Shown here: positions 18,141 through 27,034 of the stretch, in pieces
Layout: each line of letters begins with the position of its first letter
Position numbering within the stretch: the stretch's first letter is position 1
Assembly: GCF_900109745.1 (NCBI RefSeq)
Contig: NZ_FOAV01000004.1
Coordinates: 118,245-182,244 of the forward strand
Source: Roseateles sp. YR242
Lineage (GTDB): Bacteria > Pseudomonadota > Gammaproteobacteria > Burkholderiales > Burkholderiaceae_C
Length of the DNA: 64,000 nucleotides
Direction: 5' to 3'
Program-made: the position numbers and the translations under genes
The notes under the pieces: model-generated
Databases searched by the model: none
What the model saw: only the letters and a program-made list of their open reading frames with translations
What the model was told of the DNA's origin: nothing

Positions 18141-19550
18141 TCAGGCGATCTTGCGCATCAACGCCATCAGGCGATCAAAGGTCCGCCCGTAAGGCGGATA
18201 GAACAGCCGCGTTCCAGCCAGCGCCGATTGATGGAAGACCGGCTTGAGCTTGCTGAAGGTGTTGAAACCCCACACGCCGTGATAGGCGCCCATGCCGGAG
18301 GCGCCCACGCCGCCGAACGGCTGTTCCTCCTGGCCCAGGTGCCACAGGCAGTCGTTGACCGTGACGCCCCCCGCATGGGTCTGATGCAGGACCTTGTCCC
18401 GCGCGGCGGCATCCCGGCCGAACCAGTACAGCGCCAGCGGGCGATCGCCTGCGTTGATGTGGCGCACGGCCTGCTCGGCGGTGTCGTAGGCGACGATGGG
18501 CAGCAGCGGGCCGAAGATCTCCTCGCGCATGACCGTCATCTCGCCGCTGGTGTCCAGCAGCAGGGTGGGCACCAGGCGGCGGTCGTCCGGCTGCTCGTCA
18601 TGGCTGGGCAGCAGCGTGGCACCTTGCTGCTGCGCCTGCTCCAGGAGGCTGCGCAGGCGGGCATGGTGGCGCGGGCTGACGATGGCGGTGTAATCCGGGT
18701 TGCCGGTGATGCGTGGATACAGCCGGCGGATGGCGGCCAGTAGCGCATCCGCGAAGGGACGCACTGACTCACGCGGCACCAGCGCATAGTCCGGTGCCAC
18801 ACAGGTCTGGCCTGCATTGAGCAGCTTGCCGAAGGCGACGCGCTCCGCAGCCGCCACGAGGTCCGCGCTGCGGTCGATGACGGCAGGGGACTTTCCGCCC
18901 AGCTCCAGCGTCACCGGTGTCAGATTGCGCGCCGCCGCCTGCGCCACGGCGCGGCCCACGGGCGTGGAACCGGTGAAGAACAGGTGGTCGAAGGGCAGTT
19001 CGGTGAAAGCGCGGCCCACGTCGGCGTCTCCCGTGAGCACGACCATCTCCTCGGGGGCAAAGTGCTCGGCCACCATGCGGGCCATCAGCGCGGAGGTGGC
19101 GGGCGTGAGCTCGGAGGGCTTGATCATCACGCGGTTGCCCGCAGCCAGCGCAGCCAGGGCCGGTGCCATGGCCAGGTAGTACGGATAGTTCCAGGGCGAG
19201 ACGATACCCACCACACCGAGCGGCTGCGGGATGAGACGGTTGCGGCCCGGCAGGAAGTGCAGCGCCGTGGGCGCGCGCTTGGTGGCCATCCACGACTTCA
19301 GATGCTTCAGCGCATGCCGCACGCCGGACTCGACCGTGAAGATGTCGGCCAGCAGGCTTTCCTGATGGGCGCGGTGGCCGAAGTCCTGCGCCATCGCGGC
19401 TTGCAGATCGGCACGATGTGCCGTGGTCATGCGCGCCAGTCGTTGCAGCCGGTCCCGCCGCTGGTGGACGCTGGGCATGCGCTCCATGTCGAAGGCGGCG
19501 CGCTGTTGCTCCAGCACAAGGCGCAGGCGCTCCTGCAGGCTCTGGTCCAT
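18141..19550 (-). CDS. Coniferyl aldehyde dehydrogenase-like aldehyde dehydrogenase
   Basis: An NAD(P)-dependent aldehyde dehydrogenase of 469 residues from the ATG at 19550, which follows GGGGAGA; upstream in-frame starts lack a ribosome site. Visible motifs are the oxyanion Asn in SPWNYPYYL, the nucleotide-fold loop FFTGSTPVG, the general base in LELGGKSP and the catalytic Cys in NAGQTCVAPDY. The C-terminal hydrophobic end and NDCLWHLGQEEQPFGG place it in the class-3-like group annotated as coniferyl aldehyde dehydrogenase. It may oxidise aromatic or long-chain aldehydes; the specific substrate is not certain. It is transcribed alone. Confidence 0.88.
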   Translation of the reverse strand: MDQSLQERLRLVLEQQRAAFDMERMPSVHQRRDRLQRLARMTTAHRADLQAAMAQDFGHRAHQESLLADIFTVESGVRHALKHLKSWMATKRAPTALHFLPGRNRLIPQPLGVVGIVSPWNYPYYLAMAPALAALAAGNRVMIKPSELTPATSALMARMVAEHFAPEEMVVLTGDADVGRAFTELPFDHLFFTGSTPVGRAVAQAAARNLTPVTLELGGKSPAVIDRSADLVAAAERVAFGKLLNAGQTCVAPDYALVPRESVRPFADALLAAIRRLYPRITGNPDYTAIVSPRHHARLRSLLEQAQQQGATLLPSHDEQPDDRRLVPTLLLDTSGEMTVMREEIFGPLLPIVAYDTAEQAVRHINAGDRPLALYWFGRDAAARDKVLHQTHAGGVTVNDCLWHLGQEEQPFGGVGASGMGAYHGVWGFNTFSKLKPVFHQSALAGTRLFYPPYGRTFDRLMALMRKIA

Positions 19551-19664
19551 GTGGTGTCTCCCCGCCGTGTTGTTGTGCAAGGGCTCAAGCGTAAGGCCGG
19601 GCGCCGGGGGTGCCAAGCGGGATGTACCGGCAGGGCACCACGCTGGTGCTGTGGTGCACCAATG

Positions 19665-19689
19665 AAAAAGCCCGCCAGAAGGCGGGCTT
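19665..19689 (-). terminator. Rho-independent terminator of the outer-membrane protein gene
   Basis: On the minus strand a 9-bp stem (aagcccgcc / ggcgggctt, loop ttct) ends in a T-run, seen as aaaaa at 19665-19669 on the plus strand. It lies 45 bp beyond the stop of the gene at 19735-20268. Confidence 0.9.
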
Positions 19690-19734
19690 GGAAGTCGAGG
19701 ATCCCGCAGGACGCGGGACCTGACGCTCGCTAGA

Positions 19735-20268
19735 TTAGAAGCGATAGCCGACGTTCAGGGCGAAGCCGTCAACCTTCAGGCCGTCCTTGTTGAAGTAGCT
19801 GGTGTAGTCGGCAGCGCCGTACCACTGCTTGTTGAACTTGTAGGTGGCGCCCAGGCCCCAGGAGACGTCGCTGTCGCTGTCCGAACCGCTCAGGCCAGTG
19901 GTGGACAGCTTGACCTTCGAGTTGGCGAAGCCAACGCGGCCGAACACTTCGAACTGGTCGTTCAGGGCGTACTTCGGCTTGATGTACACGCCGTAGGCGT
20001 TCTCGACCTTGGCCTTGTAGGCGCCGGCGCCGCTGTCGAAGTTGTCGTCAGACACGCCAGCAGCGACCATCACTTCCAGAGCCACGTACTGATGCACGTT
20101 CCAGCCCGCGATGCCGCGCAGGGCGGTGGGGTTGGCCTTGATGCCGCTGATGTCAGCGGTCAGGAAAACGAAGCCAGCTTCACCGTAGAAGGGGGAGGCA
20201 GGCTTGGTTTGAGCTTGAGCAGCACCGGCAGCCAGCATGGCGGCAGCGATCAGGGCAATCTTCTTCAT
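19735..20268 (-). CDS. Outer-membrane beta-barrel protein (OmpW/opacity-like)
   Basis: A 177-residue protein starting MKKIALIAAAMLAAGAAQAQ, a standard Sec signal peptide, followed by alternating amphipathic strands and ending in YRF, the C-terminal Phe signature read by the BAM machinery. It resembles the small eight-stranded OmpA/opacity barrels (outer membrane beta-barrel domain). The ATG at 20268 follows GAAAGAAG; the much longer upstream extension is low-complexity and not credible. Its longer-than-usual leader and own terminator suggest a well-expressed single-gene unit. A specific ligand cannot be deduced. Confidence 0.85.
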   Translation of the reverse strand: MKKIALIAAAMLAAGAAQAQTKPASPFYGEAGFVFLTADISGIKANPTALRGIAGWNVHQYVALEVMVAAGVSDDNFDSGAGAYKAKVENAYGVYIKPKYALNDQFEVFGRVGFANSKVKLSTTGLSGSDSDSDVSWGLGATYKFNKQWYGAADYTSYFNKDGLKVDGFALNVGYRF

Positions 20269-20475
20269 ACTTCTTTCGGTTCGAATAGCACCCGAGTGGT
20301 GCGGTGCGAAAGGTATCAACACTGACACATTTGGGTCAATGGAGGCCCGTATCCAATCGCCAAATATGTCACGGTCAGTTGTGAGGGCACGACGAATGTG
20401 TATGCGCGAGTCACACTTGTATCCCCCCTTGGTGGGGCTTGATCGAGGTGTGTGAACTCGCCATTCACCAACCAT

Positions 20476-20501
20476 AAAAAAGGCCCGCATCAAGCGGGCC
20501 T
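20476..20501 (-). terminator. Rho-independent terminator after purH
   Basis: On the minus strand an 8-bp stem (aggcccgc / gcgggcct, 5-nt loop) runs into a T-run, read as aaaaaa at 20476-20481 on the plus strand. It lies 24 bp beyond the purH stop and closes the dusB-fis-purH unit. Confidence 0.9.
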
Positions 20502-20524
20502 CGTTCGTTGGCGAGGGGTGTTTG

Positions 20525-22105
20525 TCAATGACGGAAGTGGCGCACGCCGGTGAACACCATTGCGATGCCGCGCTCGTTCGCCGCTGCAATCACTTCGTCG
20601 TCGCGCATCGAGCCACCCGGCTGGATCACGCAGCTGGCGCCGGCATCGGCCAGCACGTCCAGGCCGTCGCGGAACGGGAAGAATGCGTCGCTTGCCACGG
20701 CCGAACCTTCCAGCGAGAGGCTGGCGTTTTCCGCCTTGATCGAGGCGATGCGTGCCGAGTCGATGCGGCTCATCTGGCCCGCGCCCACGCCCAGCGTCAT
20801 GCCACCACCGCAGAACACGATGGCGTTGCTCTTCACGTACTGCGCCACGGTCCACGCAAACATCAGGTCATCCAGCTGCTGGGCGCTCGGCTGCAGCGTG
20901 GTGACCACCTTCAGGTCGGCCTTGGTGAGGAAGTGGTTGTCCGCCGTCTGTACCAGCAGGCCGGAGCCCACGCGCTTGACGTCCTGGGCATTGCGGCCCT
21001 GGTCCCACGGACGGGCACCGCCGGGCGGCAGGGCGATTTCCAGCAGGCGCACGTTGGCCTTGCCGGAGAAGATCTGGCGCGCGTCGGCGCTGAAGGACGG
21101 GGCCATCAGCACTTCCACAAACTGCTTGGCCACGAGCTGCGCGGCTTCGGCGTCCACTTCGCGGTTGAAGGCGATGATGCCGCCGAAGGCGCTGGTGGGG
21201 TCGGTCTTGAACGCCTTGGCATAGGCTTCGGCCGCCGTGGCGGCCACGGCCACGCCGCAGGGGTTGGCATGCTTGATGATCACGCAGGCCGGCGCTTCGA
21301 AGCTCTTCACGCATTCCCACGCCGCGTCGGCATCGGCGATGTTGTTGTAGCTCAGCTCCTTGCCCTGCAGTTGCTTGCCGGTCACCAGCGAACCGGGCGC
21401 CGGGAACAGGTCGCGGTAGAGCGCGGCGGTCTGGTGCGAGTTCTCGCCGTAACGCAGGTCCTGCACCTTGATGAAGCTGCTGTTCATCTGGGCAGGGTAG
21501 GCCGACAGCGAGCCGTCGTCCTGGCGGGCGCTCAGGTAATTGCTGATGGCGGCGTCGTACTGGGCGATGCGGTTGAAGGCGGCCACCGAGCAGGCAAAGC
21601 GGGTCTTGTCGCTGGTCTTGCCGTGGGCCTTGAGTTCTTCGAGCACCTGGGCGTATTGCTCAGCATCGGTCAGCACCGTCACGTCCTTCCAGTTCTTGGC
21701 AGCGCTGCGCACCATGGCGGGACCGCCGATGTCGATGTTCTCGATCGCGTCCTCCAGCGTGCAGCCGGGCTTGGCCACGGTGGCTTCAAACGGATAGAGG
21801 TTGACGGCCAGGATGTCGATGGTGGCGATGCCGTGGTCCTGCAGCGCCTGGACATGCGCCGGCACATCACGACGGGCCAGCAGGCCGCCATGGATCTTCG
21901 GGTGCAGGGTCTTCACGCGGCCATCCAGCATCTCGGGGAAGCCCGTGTGGTCAGCCACCTCGGTCACCGGCAGGCCGGCGTCAGCCAGCAGCTTGGCGGT
22001 GCCGCCGGTGGAGAGCAGCTTCACGTTCAGCGCATGCAGCGCCTTCGCGAATTCCAGGATGCCGGTCTTGTCGGAGACCGAGATCAGTGCAGTCAGTTGT
22101 GCCAT
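20525..22105 (-). CDS. purH: Bifunctional AICAR formyltransferase / IMP cyclohydrolase
   Basis: PurH catalyses the last two steps of de novo IMP synthesis. The 526-residue protein has the N-terminal MGS-like cyclohydrolase domain ([17 protein letters not shown]) and the C-terminal AICARFT domain, with the catalytic Lys-His segment IIKHANPCG and the end signature of the family. The start at 22105 is chosen because GAAGGA lies six bases upstream; an ATG two codons earlier touches the ribosome site. It is the third gene of the dusB-fis-purH set, a conserved betaproteobacterial order, with 93 bp between fis and purH. Confidence 0.97.
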   Translation of the reverse strand: MAQLTALISVSDKTGILEFAKALHALNVKLLSTGGTAKLLADAGLPVTEVADHTGFPEMLDGRVKTLHPKIHGGLLARRDVPAHVQALQDHGIATIDILAVNLYPFEATVAKPGCTLEDAIENIDIGGPAMVRSAAKNWKDVTVLTDAEQYAQVLEELKAHGKTSDKTRFACSVAAFNRIAQYDAAISNYLSARQDDGSLSAYPAQMNSSFIKVQDLRYGENSHQTAALYRDLFPAPGSLVTGKQLQGKELSYNNIADADAAWECVKSFEAPACVIIKHANPCGVAVAATAAEAYAKAFKTDPTSAFGGIIAFNREVDAEAAQLVAKQFVEVLMAPSFSADARQIFSGKANVRLLEIALPPGGARPWDQGRNAQDVKRVGSGLLVQTADNHFLTKADLKVVTTLQPSAQQLDDLMFAWTVAQYVKSNAIVFCGGGMTLGVGAGQMSRIDSARIASIKAENASLSLEGSAVASDAFFPFRDGLDVLADAGASCVIQPGGSMRDDEVIAAANERGIAMVFTGVRHFRH

Positions 22106-22198
22106 GGACATTCCTTCAAACAAAATTCTTTGCATCGCTCGGTCACACCGAGCGGGGCCTGGAGATCGGCGGTGCCGGGCTCAGGCCGCCCCTTGGGG

Positions 22199-22432
22199 CT
22201 AGATCAACTTGTGCTCGACCAGCTTGCGGCGCAGGGTATTGCGGTTGATGCCCAACCACTCGGCCGCCTTGCTCTGGTTGCCTTCGCTGTGCTGCATCAC
22301 CACTTCCAGCAGCGGTTTCTCCACCAGGCGGATCAGCATTTCATGCATGGAATGGGGGTCCTCGCCGCCAAGATCCCGGAAGTAGGCTTCCAGGTTCTCG
22401 CGCACGCAGGCCTCGATCGGTTTTGGCGTCAT
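22199..22432 (-). CDS. fis: Fis-family nucleoid DNA-binding protein
   Basis: A 77-residue Fis homolog, shorter than the 98-residue enterobacterial protein, as is normal in betaproteobacteria. The C-terminal helix-turn-helix (NQSKAAEWLGINRNTLRRKL) is intact, and the helical dimerisation part precedes it. The N-terminal beta-hairpin that activates Hin recombinase in E. coli is largely absent. It should bend DNA and modulate rRNA and other growth-related promoters. Its ATG overlaps the dusB stop by 4 bp, so translation is coupled to dusB. Confidence 0.95.
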   Translation of the reverse strand: MTPKPIEACVRENLEAYFRDLGGEDPHSMHEMLIRLVEKPLLEVVMQHSEGNQSKAAEWLGINRNTLRRKLVEHKLI

Positions 22433-23562
22433 GCCGTGAGCCTTCTTTCTTCGTATTCGCTGTTGTCGTTGTTGTTGTCGCCGCCGTCACCATCACCACC
22501 GTCACGGTCTTCGCCATCCTGGGCTGCCCGCGCGAGATAGGGCAGCCGTTCATGTCGCTGCGCCAGTGCATCCAGCCAGTCCGTCAAGGTGCTGACCTGG
22601 GCCTCGCAGCTCTCCAAGGTATTCATGTGGCGGCGAAAGTCTTCGCCGCCGGGCAGCGCGTGCACGGCCCAGCCGATGTGCTTGCGGGCGCTGCGCATGC
22701 CGGTGAGTTCGCCATAGAGCGCGTAGTGGTCGTGCAGATGCTCGATCAGCCACTGCTTGGCGTCCGCGATGCGGGGTGCGGGCAGCAGCTCGCCGGTGGC
22801 CAGGAAGTGGGCGATCTCGGCAAAGATCCAGGGGCGCCCCTGCGCTGCGCGGCCGATCATGATCGCGTCGGCCCCCGTGGCGGCCAGCACCTCGCGGGCC
22901 TTGTGCGGGGTGCTGATGTCGCCATTGGCCACGACGGGAATGTTCAATGCCGCCTTGACGGCAGCGATGGTGTCGTATTCCGCATGGCCGCTGTAACCCT
23001 GTTCGCGGGTGCGGCCATGCACGGTGACCATGGCCACGCCCGCGCTCTCGGCGCTGCGGGCCAGGCGCACGGCGTTCTTCTCCGCCTGGCACCAGCCGGT
23101 GCGCATCTTGAGCGTCACGGGCACGCCGCGCGGCGCGCAGGCGGCCACCACGGCCTCGATGATCTCCAACGCCAGCGGCTCATCCTGCATGAGCGCGGAG
23201 CCGGCCCACTTGTTGCAGACCTTCTTGGCCGGGCAGCCCATGTTGATGTCGATGATCTGTGCGCCGCGGTCGATGTTGTAGGCCGCCGCCTCGGCCATCA
23301 TCAACGCATCGGTGCCGGCGATCTGGACCGAGATCGGTGCGGGCTCGCCCTCATGGTTGGCCCGGCGCGAAGTCTTGAGGCTGTTCCACAAGTCCTTGCG
23401 CGAGGTCACCATCTCGCTCACCGCATAACCCGCCCCCAGCTTCTTGCACAGGACACGAAACGGCCGGTCCGTCACACCCGCCATGGGGGCGACGAACAGC
23501 CGGTTGGGCAAACGGTAGGGCCCAAGGGTCACGCCAGGGGAGTGACCCAAGCCCGGTGTCAT
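22429..23562 (-). CDS. dusB: tRNA-dihydrouridine synthase B
   Basis: An FMN enzyme that reduces uridine in the tRNA D-loop. The domain starts GPYRLPNRLFVAPMAGVTDRPFR after a short leader; the catalytic Cys lies in DINMGCPAKKV and the FMN phosphate site in IMIGRAAQGRPW. The start at 23562 gives 377 residues; an ATG at 23598 is possible but has no ribosome site. The last 30 or so residues form an acidic, Asn/Gly-rich tail (EDRDGGDGDGGDNNNDN) that standard DusB lacks. It is the first gene of dusB-fis-purH. Confidence 0.93.
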   Translation of the reverse strand: MTPGLGHSPGVTLGPYRLPNRLFVAPMAGVTDRPFRVLCKKLGAGYAVSEMVTSRKDLWNSLKTSRRANHEGEPAPISVQIAGTDALMMAEAAAYNIDRGAQIIDINMGCPAKKVCNKWAGSALMQDEPLALEIIEAVVAACAPRGVPVTLKMRTGWCQAEKNAVRLARSAESAGVAMVTVHGRTREQGYSGHAEYDTIAAVKAALNIPVVANGDISTPHKAREVLAATGADAIMIGRAAQGRPWIFAEIAHFLATGELLPAPRIADAKQWLIEHLHDHYALYGELTGMRSARKHIGWAVHALPGGEDFRRHMNTLESCEAQVSTLTDWLDALAQRHERLPYLARAAQDGEDRDGGDGDGGDNNNDNSEYEERRLTA

Positions 23563-23802
23563 GGATTCCCGGAGCGGACCGGGCGGCGGCGTGGACATGG
23601 AGAACTGCACAAAAATGAGGCAGAAGTATAGCGCCGCCGTGCTGCTCACCCGGCCTTTGGGGGTGGGCATTTCTCTCACTCCCCCCACCGCTCGTCCCTG
23701 CTTGGAGGGATGTTGTCGGCTTGTCTGCGGCCATTCGGGCGAATTCCCACCTGCGATGGTCGCTGTGCGGACCTGTCGGGCGCCGCGTGCGCCGAAGGGT
23801 GT

Positions 23803-24714
23803 CTAGGGTGCCTGGCGTTTCCAGAGCTGGATGCCTTGTTCAATGAAGCGGTTCATGACCCGCTCCTGCGACAACTTGTAGACGGCCCGCGCCAGCTTGC
23901 CGCGCAGCTCGGGGGTATTGCAACGGGAGCGGTGCGCCAATGTGAGAAAGAGACCTTCATGCGCCACGGCGGGCATGAGCGGGCGTATGGCCTCGCCGCC
24001 GCTGCGGGCGACATAGGCCTCGGCCGGGCTGTCCTCATAGATGAGGTAGTCCGCGCGGCCGCGCTGCAGCATCTGAATGGCCTGGTCAATGCTGGCGACC
24101 TGGGTGATCTTGAGCGACTGGCGGGCGTACTGGTCGAACTCCACACCGAAGCTGTTGTTGATCACGGTCACGCCCTGATGTGCCACCAGGTCGCTCCAGC
24201 GCTTGAAGTTCACCGGGGACGCCGTGCGGGCCCACACCACCGACCGTGTCTCGCGGAAGGCGGGGTGGAAGTAATCCATGTATTCGGTGCGGGGCAGCGT
24301 GAAAAAGGCCCCGGCAATGAGATCGATACGGCCCGCTCGCATCTCTTCCTGCACACGGCCCCAGGGACCGACATAACGCGTGTCGATGGGAATGCCGATT
24401 TCATGGGCCAGCCACTGCATCAGCTCGGCATTGGCACCGACCAGGCGGTTGTCTTCCTCGGAGGGGCGCCACAGGTAGGGCGGATACTGCGGATTGCCAG
24501 AGGCCACCAACTGCGTGCAGGCGGCCGTGCTGCCTGCGGGCACCGGGCTTGCCGCAGCACCGGGCGCAGACGGGCTGCCCGATTGCGCATGGGCAGAGGT
24601 CATCCACGCGGGAGCCAGTGCCACCAACGGCACGACCATCGCCAACGGCATGGACGCGGCGACCACCGCACCGAAGCCGATGACCGATGTTGCCGCGAGG
24701 CTGCGCAAGGACAT
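23803..24714 (-). CDS. Periplasmic solute-binding protein (SBP_bac_3-like)
   Basis: A 303-residue exported protein. The first 45 or so residues are a long hydrophobic signal region ending AHAQ, then a Ser/Pro/Ala linker, then a type II periplasmic-binding domain (GNPQYPPYLWR at its start, GVTVINNSFGVEFDQYA in the middle). This matches the amino-acid or polar-solute receptor family. No permease or ATPase gene is linked, so it may serve a distant transporter or act in sensing. The start at 24714 is chosen for the signal peptide. It is divergent from the yqaA-like gene, with only 43 bp between the start codons. Confidence 0.83.
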   Translation of the reverse strand: MSLRSLAATSVIGFGAVVAASMPLAMVVPLVALAPAWMTSAHAQSGSPSAPGAAASPVPAGSTAACTQLVASGNPQYPPYLWRPSEEDNRLVGANAELMQWLAHEIGIPIDTRYVGPWGRVQEEMRAGRIDLIAGAFFTLPRTEYMDYFHPAFRETRSVVWARTASPVNFKRWSDLVAHQGVTVINNSFGVEFDQYARQSLKITQVASIDQAIQMLQRGRADYLIYEDSPAEAYVARSGGEAIRPLMPAVAHEGLFLTLAHRSRCNTPELRGKLARAVYKLSQERVMNRFIEQGIQLWKRQAP

Positions 24715-24757
24715 GACGACCCCAGTAATGACCTGACCGTTCCAGATAATCCCACGC

Positions 24758-25240
24758 ATGGAAGCTTGGCTGCAACACATGATTCACCTGATGCTGGAGG
24801 CGTTGGCGCTTCCGCAGGTCGGGTTGGGGGCGGTCTTCGTGGTCGCGTTGATCTCTGCGACCTTGCTGCCGCTGGGCTCGGAACCGGTCGTTCTGCTGCT
24901 GGTTCATCAGCAGCCGGAGCTGTTCTGGCCCGCCATCCTCGTGGCCGCAGTGGGCAACACGCTGGGCGGTGCCATCAGCTGGTGGATGGGGTGGGGCGCG
25001 GAGCGCGCCTATGAAGCGGCCGTCCATCACACCCCCCGGGATCAGCGGGTGCTCGGCTGGCTGCGCCGCTTCGGCGCCAAGACCTGCCTGCTGAGTTGGT
25101 TGCCCATCGTGGGCGATCCGCTATGCGCACTGGCGGGCTGGCTGCGCTTGCCGTTCTGGCCCTGCGTCTTCTACATGGCCATCGGCAAGTTCGGGCGCTA
25201 TGTGGTCATGACGAGCGTGGGGCTTTACCTGCTGCGTTGA
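24758..25240 (+). CDS. YqaA/DedA-family membrane protein
   Basis: A 160-residue inner-membrane protein with about four hydrophobic segments. The pattern FVVALISATLLPLGSEPVVLLL at the N-terminus and NTLGGAISWWMG in the second segment is typical of YqaA, a small relative of the DedA/SNARE-associated family involved in membrane homeostasis and lipid scrambling. The C-terminal half has RFGAKTCLLSWLPIVGDPLC, the conserved re-entrant region. The specific role is unknown. It is divergent from the solute-binding protein gene and probably monocistronic. Confidence 0.87.
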   Translation: MEAWLQHMIHLMLEALALPQVGLGAVFVVALISATLLPLGSEPVVLLLVHQQPELFWPAILVAAVGNTLGGAISWWMGWGAERAYEAAVHHTPRDQRVLGWLRRFGAKTCLLSWLPIVGDPLCALAGWLRLPFWPCVFYMAIGKFGRYVVMTSVGLYLLR

Positions 25241-25398
25241 GTCCTGCGGCGGCGCAGCGTCGCCCCCTTGATTCACTCTTTGGGGGGGCTGGGGCCGCGC
25301 GGGTGCTCGGCCACACAATGCCGAGATGGCCCCCACAATGCGGCCCTTCGCATTGTTTGACATACATCACGCGTACTCGCGCCGACAGGAGACACCGC

Positions 25399-26898
25399 AT
25401 GAGCCCATCCGCCAGCACCCCGTCCTATGACGCCCTGTGCCAGCGCCACCAGCGCAAGCATCGGCTGCAGCATCTGCAGGCCATCGCCTCCTGGGACCAG
25501 GCGGCCCTGATGCCCGGCGGCGGTGCGCAGGCACGCGCGGAGGCGCTGGCCGAGATGGATGGCCTGCTGCACCAGTTGGGCACCGACCCCGCACTGAAGG
25601 ACTTGCTGGACCGCGCGGAACAGGAGCCGCTGGACGAGGTGCAACGCGCCTCGCTGCGGGAGATGCGCCGGGTGTGGCGGTCCGCCAATGCGCTGCCGCA
25701 GAGCCTGGTGGAGGCGAAGTCGCTGGCCAATTCGCATTGTGAGCATGCCTGGCGCAGCCAGCGTGGCGCCAATGACTGGGCCGGCTATGTGGAGAACCTG
25801 CGCCCGGTCGTGCGACTGGCGCGGGAGGAGGCTCGGCTGCTGTCCGAGGCCAGCGGCCTGAGCCGGTATGACGCCTTGCTGGACCAATACGAGCCGGGCA
25901 TGCGCGCCGCCGAGGTGGACCGGGTGTTTGGCGACCTGCGCGGCTGGCTGCCGGGTCTGATCCGCCAGGTGATGGAACGCCAGGCGGGCGAGACGGTGCT
26001 GGAGCCGCAGGGGCCGTTCCCGGCGTCGGCGCAGCGGTCATTGGGGCTGGATGCCATGCGCTTGCTGGGCTTCGACTTCGAGGCTGGCCGGCTGGATGAG
26101 AGCACCCATCCGTTCTGCGGCGGGGTGCCCGAGGACGTGCGCATGACCACGCGCTACCGCGAAGACAGCTTCCTGCAGAGCCTGACCGGCACCATTCATG
26201 AAACCGGCCACGGCCGGTATGAGCAGAACCTGCCGCGTGAGTGGATGGGCCTGCCCATAGCGGCCGCGCGCTCCATGGGCCTGCATGAGAGCCAGAGCCT
26301 GTCCTTCGAGATGCAGCTGGCCTCGCACCGCGGTTTTGCGCAGCTGCTGGAGCCGCTGGTGGAGCGGCATCTGGGCCGGCAGGCAGCCTTCAGCGCGGAG
26401 AACCTGAACCGCCTGATGACGCGTGTGGCGCCGGGCTATATCCGGGTGGACGCCGACGAGGTGACCTACCCCGCCCATGTCATCCTGCGCTACGAGATTG
26501 AACGTGCGCTGATGGAGGGCGAGATCGAGGTGGAGGACATCCCGGCGCTGTGGGATGTGAAGATGCAGGAGCTGCTGGGCCTGGACACGCGCGGCAACTA
26601 CCGCGACGGGCCGATGCAGGACGTGCATTGGGGGGCCGGGCTGTTTGGCTACTTCCCTTGCTACACCCTGGGGGCGATGTATGCAGCGCAGTGGTTTGCC
26701 GCGATGCGCCAGGAGCGGCCGGGCCTGGACGCGGAGATTGCACAGGGGCAGCTGGCGCCGGTGTTTGACTGGTTGAAGACGCGCATCTGGTCGCAGGGCA
26801 GCCGCTGGGAGACGCCGGAACTGGTGCAGCGCGCCAGCGGTGAGGCGCTGAACACGGCGCACTTCCGGCGGCATCTGGAGTCGCGCTACCTGGGTTGA
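25399..26898 (+). CDS. M32-family metallocarboxypeptidase
   Basis: A 499-residue carboxypeptidase Taq-type enzyme that removes C-terminal residues from peptides in the cytoplasm. The zinc motif HETGH spans His267-His271 (His267, Glu268, His271), and the downstream family motifs HESQSLSFE and the IRVDADEVTYPAHVILRYE segment are present. The ATG at 25399 follows AGGAGA at 25387-25392; an upstream open extension into the spacer is rejected. Length fits the family. It is followed by a bidirectional terminator and looks monocistronic. Confidence 0.94.
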   Translation: MSPSASTPSYDALCQRHQRKHRLQHLQAIASWDQAALMPGGGAQARAEALAEMDGLLHQLGTDPALKDLLDRAEQEPLDEVQRASLREMRRVWRSANALPQSLVEAKSLANSHCEHAWRSQRGANDWAGYVENLRPVVRLAREEARLLSEASGLSRYDALLDQYEPGMRAAEVDRVFGDLRGWLPGLIRQVMERQAGETVLEPQGPFPASAQRSLGLDAMRLLGFDFEAGRLDESTHPFCGGVPEDVRMTTRYREDSFLQSLTGTIHETGHGRYEQNLPREWMGLPIAAARSMGLHESQSLSFEMQLASHRGFAQLLEPLVERHLGRQAAFSAENLNRLMTRVAPGYIRVDADEVTYPAHVILRYEIERALMEGEIEVEDIPALWDVKMQELLGLDTRGNYRDGPMQDVHWGAGLFGYFPCYTLGAMYAAQWFAAMRQERPGLDAEIAQGQLAPVFDWLKTRIWSQGSRWETPELVQRASGEALNTAHFRRHLESRYLG

Positions 26899-26933
26899 TC
26901 AGCGCCGCGGGCGTCCGGCCGGATCCGGTTGAA

Positions 26934-26968
26934 GCAAAAAAGGGCATCCAGGCGGATGCCCTTTTTGC
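26934..26968. terminator. Bidirectional Rho-independent terminator
   Basis: An 8-bp GC-rich core stem (gggcatcc / ggatgccc, loop aggc), extended by A-T pairs and flanked by a six-A run on one side and a five-T run on the other, lies between the convergent carboxypeptidase and PEP-CTERM genes and can end both transcripts. Confidence 0.92.
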
Positions 26969-27034
26969 TGGTGCCCTCTGTGGGGCTGTTTCGCGTTGCA
27001 CCGTGGTGGCGGCGTCCCAACGCGTCCTTCGAAA

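Noticed and set aside
20320-20380. Operator-like inverted repeat upstream of the outer-membrane protein gene
   Set aside because: CTGACACATTTGG and its partial complement near 20360 pair only with gaps. It could be chance in an AT-richer leader.
20298-20589. N-terminal extension of the outer-membrane protein
   Set aside because: It would remove the signal peptide from the N-terminus. The extension has no coding character.
25241-25290. Terminator after the YqaA-like gene
   Set aside because: The ccccc and ggggg blocks are present, but the flanking bases do not pair and no T-run follows. Too weak to list.
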